Shown here in pieces: positions 27,523 to 36,192 of a DNA stretch of 64,000 nt. The stretch is taken from positions 183,552 through 247,551 of the forward strand of contig JAISHO010000012.1 in NCBI GenBank assembly GCA_031262485.1. Direction: 5' to 3'. Made by a program: the position numbers and the translations under genes. The first letter of the stretch is position 1. Every line of letters begins with the position of its first letter. A model generated the notes under the pieces. That model was not told where the DNA came from. It was given only the letters and a program-made list of their open reading frames with translations, and searched no databases. Source of the DNA: Propionibacteriaceae bacterium. Its GTDB lineage: Bacteria > Actinomycetota > Actinomycetes > Propionibacteriales > Propionibacteriaceae.

Positions 27523-28694
27523 GCACGAAAGACTGGATCGAGAAGGACTACTACAAGACCCTTGGCGTCAAGAAGGACGCCAGCCAGGATCAGATCAAGA
27601 AGGCCTTCCGGAAACTGGCGCGGGAGAATCATCCCGATCAAAACGCCGATCCCAAAGCGGAGGAGCGTTTCAAGGAGATCACCGAGGCGCATGACGTGCT
27701 CGGTGATCCGGCAAAGCGCAAAGAATACGACGAGGCGCGCAGCCTCTTCGGGGCCGGTGGAGGCTTCCGCTTCCCCGGGGCCGGGGGCATGGGCGGGGCC
27801 GCCGGTGGCCGGGCCAGCGGCATCAACCTCGACGATCTCTTCGGCGACGTCGGCGGCATCGGCGACATCTTCGGCAACCTCTTCAACACGCCGGGCGGCG
27901 CTGCTCCGCGCACGTCGACGGCTGGAGCCGGGCGCGGGCCGCGTCGGGGCGCCGACGTCGAAGGCGAAGTGACGGTGTCGTTCCTCAACTCGGTCGAAGG
28001 CGCCACCGTCGAGGTGCGCATGGCCGGAGACACCGCCTGTGACAACTGCCATGGCACTGGCGCCGAACCGGGCACCGCCCCGCGGGTCTGCCCGACCTGT
28101 CAGGGCTCCGGCATGATGTCGCGCCAATCGGGCGGTTTCGCTTTCTCCGAGCCGTGCTCCGATTGCCGCGGCCGCGGGCTCATCATCGACCATCCCTGCA
28201 AGGTGTGCAACGGCACCGGGCGCAAACCGTCGAGCAAGGCAATGCAAGTGCGCGTCCCCGCCGGGGTGACGGACGGCCAACGCATCCGCGTCAAAGGCAA
28301 GGGCGGTCCCGGGGCGAATGGTGGTGCGGCCGGCGATCTCTACGTCGTCGTCCACGTCAAACCGCACACGCTCTATGGCCGCAAAGGCGACAATCTCACG
28401 ATCTCCGTGCCCGTCACCTATGCGGAGGCGGCGCTCGGATCGACGATCGAGGTGCCCCTGTTGGGTGGCGGCTCCGTCTCCCTCAAGGTGCCTGCGGGCA
28501 CTCCGTCGGGGCGGACCTTCCGCGTCAAGGGCAAGGGGATCGCGCTCAAAGCGGGGCGCTCTGATCTGCTCGTCACGATCGACGTCCAGGTACCGAAGAC
28601 GCTGAGCGCCGAGGCCAAGGAGGCGCTGTCGGCGTACCAGTCGCTCGCCCACGAGGGCGATCCGCGCTCCGAGTTGGCGAGGTTGGCGGCATGA
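27519..28694 (+). CDS. dnaJ: Chaperone DnaJ
   Basis: Hsp40 co-chaperone of 391 aa. It has a J domain with HPD in [11 protein letters not shown], a G/F-rich linker ([16 protein letters not shown]), and four zinc-binding repeats: [24 protein letters not shown] and CKVCNGTG. The C-terminal substrate-binding domains are complete. ATG 27519 overlaps the grpE stop (ATGA). Confidence 0.97.
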   Translation: MSTKDWIEKDYYKTLGVKKDASQDQIKKAFRKLARENHPDQNADPKAEERFKEITEAHDVLGDPAKRKEYDEARSLFGAGGGFRFPGAGGMGGAAGGRASGINLDDLFGDVGGIGDIFGNLFNTPGGAAPRTSTAGAGRGPRRGADVEGEVTVSFLNSVEGATVEVRMAGDTACDNCHGTGAEPGTAPRVCPTCQGSGMMSRQSGGFAFSEPCSDCRGRGLIIDHPCKVCNGTGRKPSSKAMQVRVPAGVTDGQRIRVKGKGGPGANGGAAGDLYVVVHVKPHTLYGRKGDNLTISVPVTYAEAALGSTIEVPLLGGGSVSLKVPAGTPSGRTFRVKGKGIALKAGRSDLLVTIDVQVPKTLSAEAKEALSAYQSLAHEGDPRSELARLAA

Positions 28695-29110
28695 GCGGTT
28701 CCGCTCAGCTGCCCGACCGGATCGACTCGGACGCTCCCCTCTTCCTCATCTCGACGGCCGCCCGCCTGGCGGGGATGCACCCGCAGACCCTGCGCCAATA
28801 CGACCGTCTCGGGCTCGTCACCCCCCGTCGCACCCGCGGCCGGGGGCGACGCTACTCGGCCAACGACATCGCCCGACTCCGCCTCGTCCAATACCTCTCC
28901 CAAGACGAAGGCATCAACCTCAACGGCGTGCGCCGCATCATGGAACTCCAAGCCCGCACCGCCGACCTGCAAAACGACGTCGAACGCCTCACCGAAGAGG
29001 TCCGCCGTCTCAAAGCTGCCCCCCCAGGCTCGCGGGTGTTCGCAGCCAACACCGCCGGTGGAATCTGGCTGCGCCCGACGGCGCGGCGGATCCACGAGAT
29101 TCTGCCCTGA
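28691..29110 (+). CDS. hspR: Heat-shock repressor HspR, MerR family
   Basis: It represses the dnaK operon by binding HAIR sites, with DnaK as co-repressor in known systems. It is 139 aa. The N-terminal MerR helix-turn-helix is FLISTAARLAGMHPQTLRQYDRLGLVTPRR, written here in pieces: FLISTAARLAGMHPQTL and RQYDRLGLVTP. A C-terminal coiled coil follows. ATG 28691 overlaps the dnaJ stop. It is the last gene of the operon, giving negative feedback through the perfect HAIR site upstream of dnaK. Confidence 0.95.
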   Translation: MSGSAQLPDRIDSDAPLFLISTAARLAGMHPQTLRQYDRLGLVTPRRTRGRGRRYSANDIARLRLVQYLSQDEGINLNGVRRIMELQARTADLQNDVERLTEEVRRLKAAPPGSRVFAANTAGGIWLRPTARRIHEILP

Positions 29111-29119
29111 ACTCAGTAG

Positions 29120-29155
29120 CCTGTCGCGCCTAACCATCGTGGTCGTGGCGACAGG
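29120..29155 (+). terminator. Hairpin after hspR carrying the dispersed CCTGTCGCGCC motif
   Basis: CCTGTCG (29120-29126) pairs with CGACAGG (29149-29155). The left arm begins with TAGCCTGTCGCGCCT, a member of the dispersed intergenic repeat family also seen at 45264, 46285, 51384 and 63866. Confidence 0.5.
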
Positions 29156-29280
29156 CGCCGCAACCGCTCACTTACACGGGCTCACCCGCATCTCGCCGTT
29201 CCCTCGGTTCTCCCTCTGCCGATTCGCCCCATTGTGCCCGCTTCCTCGGGCCGGCGAGCGCTGGCCTCGGATGAGACTGC

Positions 29281-31086
29281 TCACCTTGTGAAACCGACGT
29301 CCTGCCATCGGATCGTCCCGCAGCGGACGGGGCCGAAATTGGCGAGCTGCGGCGTCATGGCGACGATGTGAGGCAACTCGTAGAGGGGGATGACGGCCGC
29401 TTGCCGCCAGATGAGCTCGAGGGCGGCGTTAACGGAACGGTCCTCGGCGGTGGGGTCGACGGAGGCGGCGGCCAGGCCGATGGCGGCGTCGATCGCGGGG
29501 TCGCTCACGCCGGTGATGTTCGTGGGGCTGGCGCTGTGGAACTGATCGAGCAGACGCAACGGGTTGACGAGGATGTCGCGGGTGAGGGCGACGAGAGTGT
29601 AGTCGCGGCTGGCGGCGACATCGACGGCGGTGACCGCCGGATCGGTCTCGACGAGGGTGCAGACGATGCCGAGTTCGGCCAGTTGGACGCGTAGTTGATA
29701 GGCCTCCGCCTCGGCCCAGGGATCGGCCGCCGGAACCGTCAGGCTCACGGTGAGGACCTCGCCGTCGCGGCGGCGGAACCCGTCGACGCCGATCCGCCAG
29801 CCCGCCTCGGTGAGGAGGTCGGCGGCCGCCTGCGGATCGTGGTCGCCGATGCCGGTGGCCTCCGCCAAATCGCTCGCGCCCGGTCGCTGGGGGTCGCCCA
29901 GCAGGGTGGTGAACGGCTCGGCCGTCCAATCGAAGCCGGGCAGCGCCGCCGCCGCCACGGCGACGCCGTCGATGCCGACGAGGAGCGCCTGCCTCACCCG
30001 GGGATCGTCGAGGGGGGCGCGGGTCGTGTCGAGGGTGAGGTAGCGGGCCCGCCCGTCGCCGGAGCGGCGGATCTCCAGGGTCGTGAGCGCCTCGACGTCG
30101 GCGGCGGCGTTGGGGTCGGTCAGGGCGGCGGCGTCGATCGCGCCCTGTTCGAAGGCGAGACGGAGGTTGGCTTGCGGGACGAGCGAGACGGTGATGGAGT
30201 CGAGTTTGCCCCGATCCCCCCACCAATACGGGTTGCGGGTGAGGACGACGGCGCGCTCGGTGACGGCGGTCACCTGGTAGGGGCCGGCGAACCAGCCGGG
30301 TTGCGAGGGGGCGCTCCCCCACCGGGTGGCGAAGGCGTCGCCGGCGACCGACTCCGCGCGGGCCGGGCCGGTCGCGAAGGAACGTCGCCACTCCGGGTAG
30401 GCGCCGGTGTAGGTGACGACGACGTCGTGGGCCGTCTCCCCCGGGCCGATCTCGGCGATCCGGTCGAAACCGCGCTCGAGGCAGACCTCGGTGGCGTGGA
30501 GGCGGCAAGCGTCGAGCGTCGCTTGGAAATCGACGAGGCCGAGCGCGGCGCCGTCGCCCCAGACGGCCAAGGGATTGAAGCGGTAACGCACGATCGTCGG
30601 CTCCGCCACGAGCACCTCCGGCTCCGCGGCGAGATAATCCGGGTTCCAGACCCACTCACCGGCGGCGTCGACGGTGAAGAACGACATCGCCATCGGGCCC
30701 AAGACGAGGGCGGCGTCGTCGCCGACCGGTTCGGCCCACGGGTTCCAGGTTCCCGGCCACTGGGAGACGGCCAAGCGGAGGTCGCCGCCATCGGCCAGCC
30801 CGTCGCGATCGACGACGAGGAGATCGCCGTCCGCCGGCTCATCGGTGGACGCCTCCTTGCCCTCGTCGGAGTCATCTGATTCTTCGCCGCCCGAGGTGGG
30901 ATCGAGAGTGTCACTCGCCCGCGACGGTGAGGCCGCTGGGGTTTGACCAGGAGCTTCGTCGTCGACGCTGGCGACGACCGATGGAGACGGTGAGGCGATC
31001 GGCTCCGCCTCGCACCCGCTCACTGCGGCCAGAAGCGCTCCAAGCGCCACCATGATGGCGGGAGGGCTGGAGGAACGAGTCAGCAT
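29281..31086 (-). CDS. ABC transporter substrate-binding lipoprotein, peptide/nickel family 5
   Basis: Extracellular lipoprotein of 601 aa. A signal peptide with lipobox LLAAVSGC (Cys25) is followed by an ~80-residue Ser/Asp/Glu/Pro linker. The SBP_bac_5 fold is indicated by DLRLAVSQWPGTWNPWAEP, FAGPYQVTAVTERAVVLTRN-type segments (here GPYQVTAVTERAVVLTRNPY), and DDPRVRQALLVGIDGVAV. It would capture oligopeptides. No permease or ATPase genes lie next to it, so it is an orphan binding protein here. Confidence 0.85.
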   Translation of the reverse strand: MLTRSSSPPAIMVALGALLAAVSGCEAEPIASPSPSVVASVDDEAPGQTPAASPSRASDTLDPTSGGEESDDSDEGKEASTDEPADGDLLVVDRDGLADGGDLRLAVSQWPGTWNPWAEPVGDDAALVLGPMAMSFFTVDAAGEWVWNPDYLAAEPEVLVAEPTIVRYRFNPLAVWGDGAALGLVDFQATLDACRLHATEVCLERGFDRIAEIGPGETAHDVVVTYTGAYPEWRRSFATGPARAESVAGDAFATRWGSAPSQPGWFAGPYQVTAVTERAVVLTRNPYWWGDRGKLDSITVSLVPQANLRLAFEQGAIDAAALTDPNAAADVEALTTLEIRRSGDGRARYLTLDTTRAPLDDPRVRQALLVGIDGVAVAAAALPGFDWTAEPFTTLLGDPQRPGASDLAEATGIGDHDPQAAADLLTEAGWRIGVDGFRRRDGEVLTVSLTVPAADPWAEAEAYQLRVQLAELGIVCTLVETDPAVTAVDVAASRDYTLVALTRDILVNPLRLLDQFHSASPTNITGVSDPAIDAAIGLAAASVDPTAEDRSVNAALELIWRQAAVIPLYELPHIVAMTPQLANFGPVRCGTIRWQDVGFTR

Positions 31087-31198
31087 CGGGGGAACATCGA
31101 TTCGCGAAAGACGACGGGAAGAGCCTTATTCATTTTAGTCTGTACGTTGAGAAGTCACACGCCGGTGAGTTCTTGACCTGGAAAGCCGAGGAAACATC

Positions 31199-31348
31199 AT
31201 GCAAGAACAAGAAACGGATCAACCAGAACCTACCGAAGAACCGATCCGTTTAGGAACGTTCATTCACGATATCGCGATGAGCGTCGGCGGGGTCGAACTC
31301 ATCATCGAACGCGACCGATCTGAGCACCCACCGATCGATTTCACATGA
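31199..31348 (+). CDS. Small protein of 49 aa, unknown
   Basis: ATG 31199 follows GAGGAAA by 5 nt. The product starts MQEQETDQPEPTEEPIRLG and ends in PPIDFT; it is acidic and hydrophilic, with no transmembrane segment. The clear ribosome site favours a real gene, but no family is recognised, and the frame is AT-richer than the neighbours. Confidence 0.45.
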   Translation: MQEQETDQPEPTEEPIRLGTFIHDIAMSVGGVELIIERDRSEHPPIDFT

Positions 31349-31392
31349 ACCTGGGCAGCGTGAATCCCCCAGCGAAGGAAGATTCACAAGAG

Positions 31393-31484
31393 CGGAGGTG
31401 GTGGGATTTGAACCCACGAGAGGGTATTAAGCCCTCAACCCGCTTAGCAGGCGGGCGCCATAGACCTAACTAGGCGACACCTCC
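31393..31484 (-). tRNA. tRNA-Ser (anticodon GCT)
   Basis: On the minus strand, GGAGGTG at the 5' end pairs with CACCTCC at the 3' end (discriminator G). The anticodon stem-loop is CCCGC-CTGCTAA-GCGGG with anticodon GCT. A long variable arm (GAGGG...CCCTC) and the T-loop segment GGTTCAAATCC follow. The length of 92 nt and the long variable arm fit a class II serine tRNA. CCA is not encoded. Its 5' 19 bases overlap the 3' end of the membrane protein gene upstream. Confidence 0.95.
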
Positions 31485-33097
31485 TCGGCCGCTTGGAATA
31501 CTGTAGTCCCCCGGCCCGGCGAGGGCCAATCCGGCGGCGGCGCCCAACGATCAGTCTCGGAACGCGACCACCCATCATCGCCCGTAGCGCCGTCGTCCTT
31601 CGTCAACGGCAACGAGGGTGATGAGACGGACCGGGCCGGGGGCGGCAACGGCGCTGGGCGAGCAGCGGCGCTCGACCGAACACGCCCAGCCCCCACCGGC
31701 AGCTCGCTCAGTGAAAGCGGGGCCAGAATTGACTCATCCCGATCCGTATCCGCGACGGGGAGCTCCGTGTCTTCGCTGTCCTCCTCTGACTCGTCAGCGA
31801 TGTCGATTCGGCTTTTCTCCTCATCCTCTGAATTCTCTGGACCGGTGTCATCCTTGACGACCGGGCGGAATGGGGTGAGGAGATAAGCGAGGCAGATGCC
31901 GATGATCACGCATCCGACCCCCATGAGGAAGGCGCCGACCGCCGCGTCGATCCCATCGAGAACGTATGAGCTGAAAGATCCCATCAGCCCGGCGTTCGTG
32001 GTGATCACGAGGTTGCCATCCTGCACCGAGGCCACCAACTCATTCATGAAGGGCTGATACCACGAGAACAGACAAAGGCCAGCCAGCGTCAGAGTTCCGG
32101 AGACACCGATGAGAAGAATGGCGACGATCCCCGTGAGACGAGTTCTCCACACCATCGTGTTCGCCTGCGACGGCCCCGTCGAACGGATGAGAAGGAAAAT
32201 CACGGTGAGGACCACCGCCAGGACGCACCAAGTCACTGCGTACACCAAGGTCATCGGGTGAACCGCGCCAAAACCGATCATGTCCGAACCCATTCCCGAG
32301 ATCATCACCGAACCCTCGGTCAGATACGGGATTTGGCTGAGGGAAATGCCCATACTTCCAGCACTGACTGTTCTCCCCCCGAGCACCGAGAAATAAGCCT
32401 CGGGCTCACCGCCCGTCAATCGCGCCATCGTGACGGAGTAAGGATCGCTTCGAGGCAACGCCCACGCCAAGACACCCCCGAGTGTCAGGAGGAGAGCGAT
32501 GAGCCGCCACGGGAAGACTCGAAGAATCGGGATAACTGTTTTCGACAATCTCCTGGTGCCTGTCGTGGGCTGAGGCGCCGGTTCCGCACCATCGTCGTCG
32601 ATCTCATGGTTGGCATCGTCGTCAGTCATGGGACCTGCCGTAGGCTCTCCCATCGACGCCTCCTGAGCTTGGCGCCGAATCAGCCCTCCGGAGGCGCGAA
32701 CCCGCATGATCCAGGCGTGAATGGCGCCACCCAGACAAGCGATGAGGAGAAAGAAGGAGATGGCGAACGGGGTCATCGCCAATGCGTTGTCGGTGCAGAG
32801 AGCGCCTCCGCAGAGTGCGGCCCGTCGGTCCCATGTCTCCACGGTGGAGTACTGAGCGGGAATAAGGAAAGCCAGGAATAGAGCGACTGCGGCGAATCCG
32901 CCCCAGAGCCACCACCGGGTGATCCGCTCATCGGAAGATCGCACGAGGTGCGAGCCGGTTTTCGAGAGAGAACGTCGACGCCACAGGTGTGTGACGATTC
33001 GATAGGTGAAAGTGACGGCGAAGATGACGAGAAAGAGGACGAATCCGACCAGGAGGATTCCAAGCAACAGTGGATCGGAGACGATGGTCTGAATCAT
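31466..33097 (-). CDS. Polytopic membrane protein, unknown function, ending inside tRNA-Ser
   Basis: It is 543 aa with about seven hydrophobic segments, for example LLGILLVGFVLFLVIFAVTF, WWLWGGFAAVALFLAFLIP, LIALLLTLGGVLAWALP and AVGAFLMGVGCVIIGICLAY, then a ~120-residue cytoplasm-like tail rich in Ser, Asp and Pro. ATG 33097 has AGGAG upstream. The TAG stop lies in the D-arm region of the tRNA-Ser gene on the same strand, so the C-terminal residues are encoded by the tRNA 5' end. No family was recognised. Confidence 0.7.
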   Translation of the reverse strand: MIQTIVSDPLLLGILLVGFVLFLVIFAVTFTYRIVTHLWRRRSLSKTGSHLVRSSDERITRWWLWGGFAAVALFLAFLIPAQYSTVETWDRRAALCGGALCTDNALAMTPFAISFFLLIACLGGAIHAWIMRVRASGGLIRRQAQEASMGEPTAGPMTDDDANHEIDDDGAEPAPQPTTGTRRLSKTVIPILRVFPWRLIALLLTLGGVLAWALPRSDPYSVTMARLTGGEPEAYFSVLGGRTVSAGSMGISLSQIPYLTEGSVMISGMGSDMIGFGAVHPMTLVYAVTWCVLAVVLTVIFLLIRSTGPSQANTMVWRTRLTGIVAILLIGVSGTLTLAGLCLFSWYQPFMNELVASVQDGNLVITTNAGLMGSFSSYVLDGIDAAVGAFLMGVGCVIIGICLAYLLTPFRPVVKDDTGPENSEDEEKSRIDIADESEEDSEDTELPVADTDRDESILAPLSLSELPVGAGRVRSSAAARPAPLPPPARSVSSPSLPLTKDDGATGDDGWSRSETDRWAPPPDWPSPGRGTTVFQAAEEVSPS

Positions 33098-33277
33098 GAG
33101 TCCTGACTCCTGTCGGGGAAGGGGTGGGGACGTAAGAAATCTTCAGAGGAAGAGAGTGACATTCAGTGTAGGGGTAATCGCGGAGAGGGCCGAAGGACAA
33201 GGCGATATTTTCGCTTGATTCTCCCGTTTTCTCCTCTTCTGCGCCCGGATAACGAGCGTTTTTTCTAGGCTGTCTCC

Positions 33278-35287
33278 ATGTCTTCTCCTGCCTCGGACGT
33301 CGTCGTCCATCCCGCTTGGTTGCCCGCCTCCGCCTTCGCTCTCTTCGACGGGCGTCTCGTCGCTGTGCCGGAAGGGTCGGATGCGGATCCGGTAGTGGAG
33401 ACGTTGCGCCGCGAGGTGAGCCGAGCGGGGGCGAAGATCGTCGCACCCGGCGAGGCTTCGGTCGTCTTCACGATCGACGGAGAGCGTTCCCAGCGCGAAG
33501 GCTTCACCATCTCCCGGGACGGCTCCCGGATCGTCGTCACGGCGGCGAACGGGCGCGGGCTGCTCGACGGGTTCTTCCACCTCGTCAGCCACAGGGAAGC
33601 GGCTTTCACACCGGGAACCGGCATCGAGGGAACCTTCACGCCGGCCGTTCCAATCCGGATGCTCGACCATTGGGACAACATCGACGTCCACCCGGTCATG
33701 GGGCAGGTCGAGCGCGGTTACGCCGGCGGCTCGCTCTTCTACGACGACGGCGACCTGCGCTGGGATCTCAGCCGACTCGACGACTACGCCCGACTCCTCG
33801 CCAGTAGCGGCGTCAACCACGTCTCGATCAACAATGTCAACGTGCACCGGACGGAGACGACGCTGCTGACCGAACGGCTCGGCTGGGTCGGCCGGATCGC
33901 CGACAAGTTCCGCCCCTGGGGGATCACCACGCACTTGGCCGTCAACTTCTCCGCTCCGCTCGTCCTCGGCGATCTCGACACCTCCGACCCACTCGATCCG
34001 GCCGTCCAAGATTGGTGGAAGAGCACGGCCGAACGCGTCTACGCGGCGATCCCCGACTTCGGCGGCTTCGTCGTTAAGGCCGACTCCGAGGGCCAACCGG
34101 GCCCCTTCGCCTACAACCGCACCCACGCCGACGGCGCCAACCTCTTGGCCCGCGCCGTGGCGCCCTTCGGCGGGATCGTCCATTGGCGCTGCTTCGTCTA
34201 TAACCACAAGCAAGATTGGCGCGATCGTTCGACCGACCGGGCCCGCGCCGCCTTCGACCACTTCACCCCCCTCGACGGCCAGTTCGACGACAACGTCATC
34301 ATCCAAGTGAAGTACGGGCCGCTCGACTTCCAGGTGCGCGAACCGGTCTCCCCGCTCATCGCGGCCATGCCGAACACGCGCGTCGCCATCGAACTGCAGG
34401 TGACGGAGGAGTACTCCGGCCAGCAGAAACACGTGTACAACCTGGCTGAGCAGTGGCGCGAGATCTTCGACTTCGACCCGTGGGGCTCCGGTGGCGCGCG
34501 GCTTTGGCAGATCGCCGCCGGGCAGGCCGAGGGCGGGAGAACCGGCTCGATCGTCGCCGTCGCCAACACCGGCGATGACCCCTTCTGGACGGGCCACCCC
34601 CTGGCCCAATTCAACCTCTACGCCTTCGGCCGGATGGCCTGGGATCCTACGGCCAGCCCGGCCGCCCTGCTCGACGAATGGATCGCCCTCACCTTCGGCG
34701 CCGACCCCACTGCCGTCGGCGAAACCGTCCGCGCGCTGCTAGCCGGCTCCCGCGACCTCTACGAGTCGTACACCGCCCCGCTCGGGGTCTGTTTCATGGT
34801 CAACCCTGGCCACCACTACGGCCCCTCGATCGACGGCTACGAATATTCCCCCTGGGGCACGTATCACTTCGCCGACCGCGACGGCATCGGCGTCGACCGG
34901 ACGCGCGCCACCGGCACCGGCTACAGCGGGCAATACCACGAGCCCTGGGCCACCCGCTTCGAGACTCTCGCCGACTGTCCTGACGATCTGCTCCTCTTCT
35001 TCCACCACGTGCCTTGGAGCCATGTGCTCCACGACGGGACGACGGTGGCCCAGCACATCTACGACACCCACTTCGCCGGGGCGGAGCGGGCGGCCGAGCT
35101 GCCTGGTCTTTGGGGCGAGCTCCAGCCCTTGGCCGATGACGGAGCCCTCGATGAGGCGCTCTTCACCCGCGTCGCCGCCCTCCTCGACGAGCAGGCTCGC
35201 TGCGCCGCCGAATGGAGAGACCAACTGACCACCTACGTGTGGCGCCATAGCGGCATCCCTGACGCGCAAGGACGCCCGCTGTACTAA
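33278..35287 (+). CDS. Alpha-glucuronidase, glycoside hydrolase family 67
   Basis: It removes 4-O-methylglucuronic acid from the end of xylo-oligosaccharides (aldouronic acids). It is 669 aa. An N-terminal beta domain leads to the catalytic barrel: MLDHWDNIDVHPVMGQVERG, GFVVKADSEGQPGPFAY (proton-donor Glu), and DGQFDDNVIIQVKYGPLDFQ with the base residues further on, all hallmarks of GH67. There is no signal peptide, so it is cytoplasmic and works on imported oligosaccharides. TAGGCT at 33266-33271 is 6 nt before ATG 33278 and there is no Shine-Dalgarno, giving a likely leaderless mRNA. It converges on the importer and xylosidase genes. Confidence 0.93.
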   Translation: MSSPASDVVVHPAWLPASAFALFDGRLVAVPEGSDADPVVETLRREVSRAGAKIVAPGEASVVFTIDGERSQREGFTISRDGSRIVVTAANGRGLLDGFFHLVSHREAAFTPGTGIEGTFTPAVPIRMLDHWDNIDVHPVMGQVERGYAGGSLFYDDGDLRWDLSRLDDYARLLASSGVNHVSINNVNVHRTETTLLTERLGWVGRIADKFRPWGITTHLAVNFSAPLVLGDLDTSDPLDPAVQDWWKSTAERVYAAIPDFGGFVVKADSEGQPGPFAYNRTHADGANLLARAVAPFGGIVHWRCFVYNHKQDWRDRSTDRARAAFDHFTPLDGQFDDNVIIQVKYGPLDFQVREPVSPLIAAMPNTRVAIELQVTEEYSGQQKHVYNLAEQWREIFDFDPWGSGGARLWQIAAGQAEGGRTGSIVAVANTGDDPFWTGHPLAQFNLYAFGRMAWDPTASPAALLDEWIALTFGADPTAVGETVRALLAGSRDLYESYTAPLGVCFMVNPGHHYGPSIDGYEYSPWGTYHFADRDGIGVDRTRATGTGYSGQYHEPWATRFETLADCPDDLLLFFHHVPWSHVLHDGTTVAQHIYDTHFAGAERAAELPGLWGELQPLADDGALDEALFTRVAALLDEQARCAAEWRDQLTTYVWRHSGIPDAQGRPLY

Positions 35288-35424
35288 TCAAGGCGGCGGC
35301 GAAGCGAAGCGGGTCAGGCAGCTACCGGCCCCCGCTTCCGGTTTCTCGCAACCGTGCCGGGCTTCACCAGGGCATACCGGGAGCACCTCCGATACTCCGA
35401 TTCACGAGTCCGATCCCAGGGACA

Positions 35425-36192
35425 TCACTGATGCGTCGGGGCGTCCTTGGCTACGTCGCCCGTCTCATCGTCGTCTTCTGAAACCTCCGTCTCCTCGTCC
35501 GAGGCGACGAACCGGTTCATGACGAGCGCTTCGACGGGCATGCTGTTGAGCGAGGCGAGCAGCGTGAAGGCGGAGGCGAGGATGAGCACCCAGAGGTCGC
35601 CGAGGAAGAGGGCGGCGGCTGCGGCGAGGACGGCGATGGCGATCCAGCCGAGCGTCGTCAGCGGGCGGACGACGGTGACGAACGCAGCCAGCCGGAAACG
35701 GTCACGCAACCGGAAGCTGAAGATCGCGCTCAGCAGAAGCAGCGGACAGGAGAGCAGGGCGAGCAGGCCGAGGACGGCCCAGGAGAAGGCGAGCATCCAG
35801 CGCGGTCCGTCGTAGAGGTCGCCGTTCGTCAGTGTGATCGACAGGAGGGCGGCGATGACGACGAGCGGCGCCCACCACACCAGCACGTCGCGCCAGTTGA
35901 GCTTGTAGCCGCGCCAGAAATGCCTTGTCGGAGCCATGTCGTCGTCGAGGCGGCGTTGGCGCCAGGCGAAGAGCGCGGCGGCGATCGGCGGACCGACGAA
36001 GACGAGCGAGAGGACGAGGACAGGGATCGTCGTGGCGCCGACGCCGAAGAGGACGACGATCGCGACCGTCGGCAGGCAGGTGAGGACGATCCACATCTCG
36101 AGGACGAGCAGCCAGTAGACCCACGAGCCGATCGCGCCGAGGACGCCGCCGCCCGTCACCCCACCGGAGAGGAAAGTGTCAGAGCGCGCCAT
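35425..36192 (-). CDS. DUF624 (YesL-like) membrane protein
   Basis: It is 255 aa with five to six transmembrane helices (YWLLVLEMWIVLTCLPTVAI, VLVWWAPLVVIAALLSI, WAVLGLLALLSCPLLLLSAI and others) and an acidic C-terminal tail. DUF624 proteins accompany carbohydrate ABC importers and glycosidases; their role is unclear. ATG 36192 overlaps the end of the GH39 gene by 14 nt, so they are coupled. Confidence 0.82.
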   Translation of the reverse strand: MARSDTFLSGGVTGGGVLGAIGSWVYWLLVLEMWIVLTCLPTVAIVVLFGVGATTIPVLVLSLVFVGPPIAAALFAWRQRRLDDDMAPTRHFWRGYKLNWRDVLVWWAPLVVIAALLSITLTNGDLYDGPRWMLAFSWAVLGLLALLSCPLLLLSAIFSFRLRDRFRLAAFVTVVRPLTTLGWIAIAVLAAAAALFLGDLWVLILASAFTLLASLNSMPVEALVMNRFVASDEETEVSEDDDETGDVAKDAPTHQ

